From a bacterium (GTDB taxonomy: Bacteria > UBP15 > UBA6099 > JAJRTR01), in the NCBI GenBank assembly GCA_024278215.1, contig JAJRTR010000037.1:1-8958 (forward strand): a stretch of 8,958 nucleotides of DNA, written 5' to 3'. The position numbers and the translations under genes are program-made. Numbering within the stretch: the first letter of the stretch is position 1; every line of letters starts with the position of its first letter. Below, in pieces: positions 6,679 to 8,958 of this stretch. The notes beneath the pieces were generated by a model. The model did no database searches and was not told the DNA's origin. It saw nothing but the letters and a program-made list of their open reading frames with translations.

Positions 6679-6703
6679 CCGGATTTCTTTGTAAGAAATC
6701 CGG
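6679..6703 (-). terminator. Perfect hairpin directly after the lipoprotein stop codon
   Basis: CCGGATTTCTT (6679-6689) and AAGAAATCCGG (6693-6703) form a flawless 11-bp stem with a 3-nt loop, beginning 1 nt after the TGA of the leftward lipoprotein gene. On that strand the hairpin is followed by AAAATCG rather than a T-tract, so intrinsic termination is not assured. mRNA 3'-end protection or Rho-assisted ending is equally possible. Confidence 0.5.
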
Positions 6704-6704
6704 T

Positions 6705-8234
6705 TCAGAACGTCAGGCTCAGCACGGTGAACAGAGTAATAGCCGAGGTTTCATTGTTGTCGGAATCGGTGGCTGTGAGTGTGACGGTGTGAACGCCGGT
6801 GGAGATATCTGTTTTTGTAAAGCTCGAACCTGTGCCTATTTGCGTGGTGTTGTCGAGAGTCCACACGAGGCTGGAGCCTGTGAGTGAGCCGTCTTCGACG
6901 TCGGTCGCGCTGCCTGAGAATGTGATGGTCGCGCCGGGCTGGTAGTTGGAGCCGGCTGTGGGCGATGATATAGTCACGACCGGCGCGTTGGTGTCGAGTA
7001 TCGTGATGTTCACGGTGTCCGTATCCGTCAGGTCGGTCGAGTCGGTCACGGTAAGGGTGATGACATGATTGCCGGGTGTGAGGTCGGAGCGCTGGACGAG
7101 TGTGCCCGTCTGACTGAATGTGCCGTCTATGCTCGAAGACCACACGAGGTTGCCGCCTGTGATGGTGCCGTCTTCATTGTCAGTGCCCGTGCCGGTGAAG
7201 GTGATGGTGTCGCTTTTATTGTAAGAACTGTTGTCGGTGGGAGTGAGGATAGTCGCGGTGGGTCCCGAGTCGGCGGTGGCGGCGGTGACGGTAATGGTGA
7301 TTTTGGAAGTTCCTGTTTTGCCTGCCGAGTCGGTGGCTGTGAGTGTAATGATGTGTGTGTTGACTGAAAGTGTAGTCGTGGCGATAGCGGCGCCTGTTCC
7401 GAGTTGGCCGTCCCGGCTGGATGTCCACACGAGGCTCGTGCCTGTGAGGGCGCCGTCCTCGCAGTCCGCGCCGCCGCCTACAAATGCTATTGTCGAGCCC
7501 TGCGTGTATGACGATGCGTCCAATGGTGATGTTATCGTTGCGCTGGGCGGCGCATTACCGTCTGCCGGTGAAAGTTCGAAGGAAACATCGGTGCGGGTGT
7601 CCGCCTGTATCGTTACTGTCTGCGAGTCGGGTGTGAGAAAATCGGAGTCGACAAGTGTTACGGAGTAGGAACCGGGCGAGATGTCGCTGATTTCGGTGAA
7701 TGTGCTCTTGCCGGTCGTTTTTCCATCGATATAAACAGTGGCGTCCGCCGGTATGTCGACGGGATAAGCAGAGCATGAAACGGTTGCGGAAGCGTAGAGG
7801 GAACCTGTGGTGGCGGGAGTAAGCGTAAGCTGGTCGTCGCCCACCTGGTCGTTGGCTATCGTGGTGGTTTTCGCGGTGACATCGACAGTGAAAGTGTTCG
7901 ACGCGCCATCCTTTTCGACTTTGACGGTGTATGTGCCCGCATAGATTTCCGTGAATTTGAAATAGCCCGCGGAATCGGTTGTCTCGGAAGGATATTGTGT
8001 GTCGACGAGAGTGACGACCGCGCCCTCGACCGCGGAGTATCCATCGGGCACGGCACGTGTTGCGACATTAAGCGTTCGAGCCGCGAAAGAGTCTTCATTG
8101 TAGCTCTTCGAGTATACGTAACCCTCGAGGTCCGATGGATTCTGGTTGGGAACCACACTCGAGTTCATGTCGCTGCAACCCACGACAAAGATCACAGCCG
8201 CAAGCGCGAAAAGTATTGTCAGCCGTATTTTCAT
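6705..8234 (-). CDS. Surface lipoprotein with carboxypeptidase-regulatory, PEGA-like and three Ig-like repeats
   Basis: This is a 509-residue predicted lipoprotein. A signal peptide ends in the lipobox VVGC with Cys20 as the lipidated residue. Ser follows it, which by the E. coli sorting rule favours the outer membrane. Residues 37-120 resemble a carboxypeptidase regulatory-like/SpaA-type beta domain (DSAGYFKFTEIYAGTYTVKV). Residues 145-221 resemble a PEGA domain (ATVYIDG, ISPGSYSVTL). Three tandem repeats of about 89 residues follow (229-317, 324-412, 416-504), each with TITSP, an acidic xEDG turn, LVW and a closing TLTxTDS, as in PKD/cadherin-like Ig folds. No enzymatic domain or C-terminal sorting signal is visible, so a structural, adhesive or cell-surface binding role is inferred. 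The ATG at 8234 has a modest GGGA site 9 nt upstream. The gene is convergent with the zipper/winged-helix gene and lies 195 nt downstream of the HprK-like gene on the same strand. Confidence 0.88.
   Translation of the reverse strand: MKIRLTILFALAAVIFVVGCSDMNSSVVPNQNPSDLEGYVYSKSYNEDSFAARTLNVATRAVPDGYSAVEGAVVTLVDTQYPSETTDSAGYFKFTEIYAGTYTVKVEKDGASNTFTVDVTAKTTTIANDQVGDDQLTLTPATTGSLYASATVSCSAYPVDIPADATVYIDGKTTGKSTFTEISDISPGSYSVTLVDSDFLTPDSQTVTIQADTRTDVSFELSPADGNAPPSATITSPLDASSYTQGSTIAFVGGGADCEDGALTGTSLVWTSSRDGQLGTGAAIATTTLSVNTHIITLTATDSAGKTGTSKITITVTAATADSGPTATILTPTDNSSYNKSDTITFTGTGTDNEDGTITGGNLVWSSSIDGTFSQTGTLVQRSDLTPGNHVITLTVTDSTDLTDTDTVNITILDTNAPVVTISSPTAGSNYQPGATITFSGSATDVEDGSLTGSSLVWTLDNTTQIGTGSSFTKTDISTGVHTVTLTATDSDNNETSAITLFTVLSLTF
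6723..7550 (-). repeat. Three tandem Ig-like domain repeats in the lipoprotein gene
   Basis: Three coding units of about 267 nt (7550-7284, 7265-6999, 6989-6723) encode homologous Ig-like domains. Nucleotide similarity persists locally. TCGGTGGCTGTGAGTGT is identical at 7330-7346 and 6766-6782, in the first and third units over the conserved TLTATDS motif. This suggests duplication or gene conversion rather than ancient divergence alone. Confidence 0.7.
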
Positions 8235-8302
8235 ATTCGATCATCCCACATAATATATTTGCCATAAAGAGACACTCGGCATCCCCGCGCATCCGGTGAT
8301 AT

Positions 8303-8330
8303 ATTATCAGAAATGCTGTTGTGTGTCCAA
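8303..8330 (-). promoter_or_regulatory. Candidate sigma70 promoter for the lipoprotein gene
   Basis: Read on the minus strand, TTGGAC (8330-8325) and GATAAT (8308-8303) are separated by 16 nt, giving a near-consensus -35/-10 pair. It lies in the 195-nt gap between the HprK-like gene and the lipoprotein gene and would give a leader of roughly 60 nt before the ATG at 8234. This implies that the lipoprotein gene has its own promoter. Confidence 0.45.
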
Positions 8331-8429
8331 TTTTATATATGGCCCGGCGCGTGGATTCAGAATAAAAAAATCAAGAGCGTCGATCGCGGCAGAATCAGAA
8401 TTTTGCAGTCGGCTCAGGATACTGTTTCT

Positions 8430-8957
8430 TCAGACCCGCTCGCAGGGCAGTTCCGCCGCGATGCTGTCGCAGATCGCCATTGTTCTGTTCTGCATGTCGA
8501 AGCTGCGGCTTGTGTAGATGATCGAGTCCCACAGTTCCGTAGCGGCGGCGCTGCTCTTTATTCTTCTGTTTTCATTGACGCCGGCCCCGCCGAGCAGACT
8601 GATCTTTTCTATCGGCGCACACAGGTTCTTTCCGCCCGCGCCGCCGTCGTCTCCGAACGGTGTGCCGCATACCATTATTGTGCCCGCTTTGCGGCACAGC
8701 GCGACGACCCCGGCGGCCATCACGTCGCTTGCGGCGAATTTTTCGGCGACGGCTTTTCTGTCTTCGGCTGAAGAGCCGGCGTAGAAAAATCCTCTTCCGC
8801 CCACAGCCACACCGACACCGCTGAAAAGGCCTCCGCCCCGCTCCACCATCAGCATCGAAAACCATGCCGGAAGCCACGCGTCGAATATCCCGGCGTCCGC
8901 CGCCATCGAGACGGTTCCTCTGTTTTCGGACGGCTTCCACTCGGCCCGGAAGTCGCC
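8430..8957 (-). CDS. HprK-like protein with degenerate nucleotide-binding site, C-terminal part
   Basis: The frame is open through the right edge, so the N-terminus is missing; 175 residues are visible. The arrangement follows the HPr-kinase-like/PEPCK-fold family: a hydrophobic GGGLFSGVGVAVGGRGFFYAG (41-61, given here as 21-residue region; key residues G41, G53, G54, G56), the P-loop position, then GTPF at 98-101, a Gly-rich loop, an API-plus-hydrophobic strand (114-122), a helical segment and a closing ELPC at 169-172. The P-loop position reads GSSAEDRKA (61-69) where the family has GxSGxGKST, so the invariant Gly, Lys and Ser/Thr are absent. The usual acidic LSDD-type segment before GTPF is replaced by AAGVVAL (81-87). 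The conserved His of the LLHAAG segment is also missing. It is probably a non-catalytic relative. The protein ends a few residues after the PC motif, slightly shorter than typical. Other members occur beside PqqD-like proteins and in peptide-modification cassettes; no such partner is visible here. Confidence 0.62.
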   Translation of the reverse strand, partial: GDFRAEWKPSENRGTVSMAADAGIFDAWLPAWFSMLMVERGGGLFSGVGVAVGGRGFFYAGSSAEDRKAVAEKFAASDVMAAGVVALCRKAGTIMVCGTPFGDDGGAGGKNLCAPIEKISLLGGAGVNENRRIKSSAAATELWDSIIYTSRSFDMQNRTMAICDSIAAELPCERV

Positions 8958-8958
8958 G

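Larger units (their letters stand above)
6082..6704. other. Convergent intergenic region, repeat mosaic, no gene seen
   Basis: These 623 nt separate two convergent genes and hold no reading frame I can defend. Repeat content is listed in separate entries. Additional features are a 7-bp stem-loop at 6503-6526 (CCCGCAT/ATGCGGG, 10-nt loop, no T-tract) and a tandem CCGTA CCGTA at 6471-6480. The stretch 6530-6660 is GC-richer and fits no gene or RNA family I recognise. The alternation of AT-rich and GC-rich blocks suggests accumulated fragments of different origin. Confidence 0.6.

Noticed and set aside
8313-8771. Plus-strand frame at the right end
   Set aside because: It is antisense to the HprK-like frame, which carries recognisable family motifs. 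The plus frame does not.

Overview
The window looks like a chromosomal segment from a Gram-negative bacterium of moderate to high GC. A lipobox protein, a cleavable signal peptide and an MtbC-type corrinoid protein fit an anaerobic or strictly fermentative lineage. The mix of a DUF4175-like membrane protein, a SWIM/SNF2 ATPase, Ig-repeat lipoproteins and an HprK-like protein suggests the PVC group (Lentisphaerae, Kiritimatiellota, Planctomycetes) or a neighbouring lineage. That placement is an inference from gene content. No rRNA, tRNA or other phylogenetic marker is present.

Left part (1-1793). A minus-strand membrane protein runs off the left edge. It is divergent from a plus-strand corrinoid protein gene (TTG start at 649, strong Shine-Dalgarno) of the kind that carries methyl groups on cobalamin. 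No partner methyltransferase is visible. A small predicted secreted protein of unknown function starts 2 nt after the corrinoid gene stops.

Centre (1946-6081). A long GTG-initiated gene encodes a 1067-residue SWIM zinc-finger plus SNF2-family ATPase with all helicase motifs intact. After a 536-nt AT-rich gap comes a 131-residue protein on the same strand. It combines a textbook leucine zipper, including a buried Asn, with a C-terminal winged-helix domain resembling HARE-HTH. The two may both act on DNA, but the gap argues against a simple operon.

Convergent gap (6082-6704). These 623 nt hold no convincing gene. They hold a mosaic of inverted and direct repeats: a 15-bp perfect inverted pair next to an 11-bp direct pair, two further inverted pairs, GC-rich hairpins, and a perfect 11-bp-stem hairpin 1 nt after the stop codon of the next gene. 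This looks like debris of small mobile or REP-like elements.

Right part (minus strand, 6705-8957). A surface lipoprotein contains a carboxypeptidase-regulatory-like domain, a PEGA-like domain and three tandem Ig/PKD-like repeats, with a plausible sigma70-type promoter upstream. Beyond it is the C-terminal part of an HprK-like (HPr-kinase/PEPCK-fold) protein whose ATP-binding P-loop and following acidic motif are degraded, suggesting a pseudo-kinase. Its N-terminus lies outside the window.

The most notable items are the degenerate HprK-like protein, the GCN4-like zipper fused to a HARE-like domain near a SWIM/SNF2 ATPase, and the repeat mosaic.
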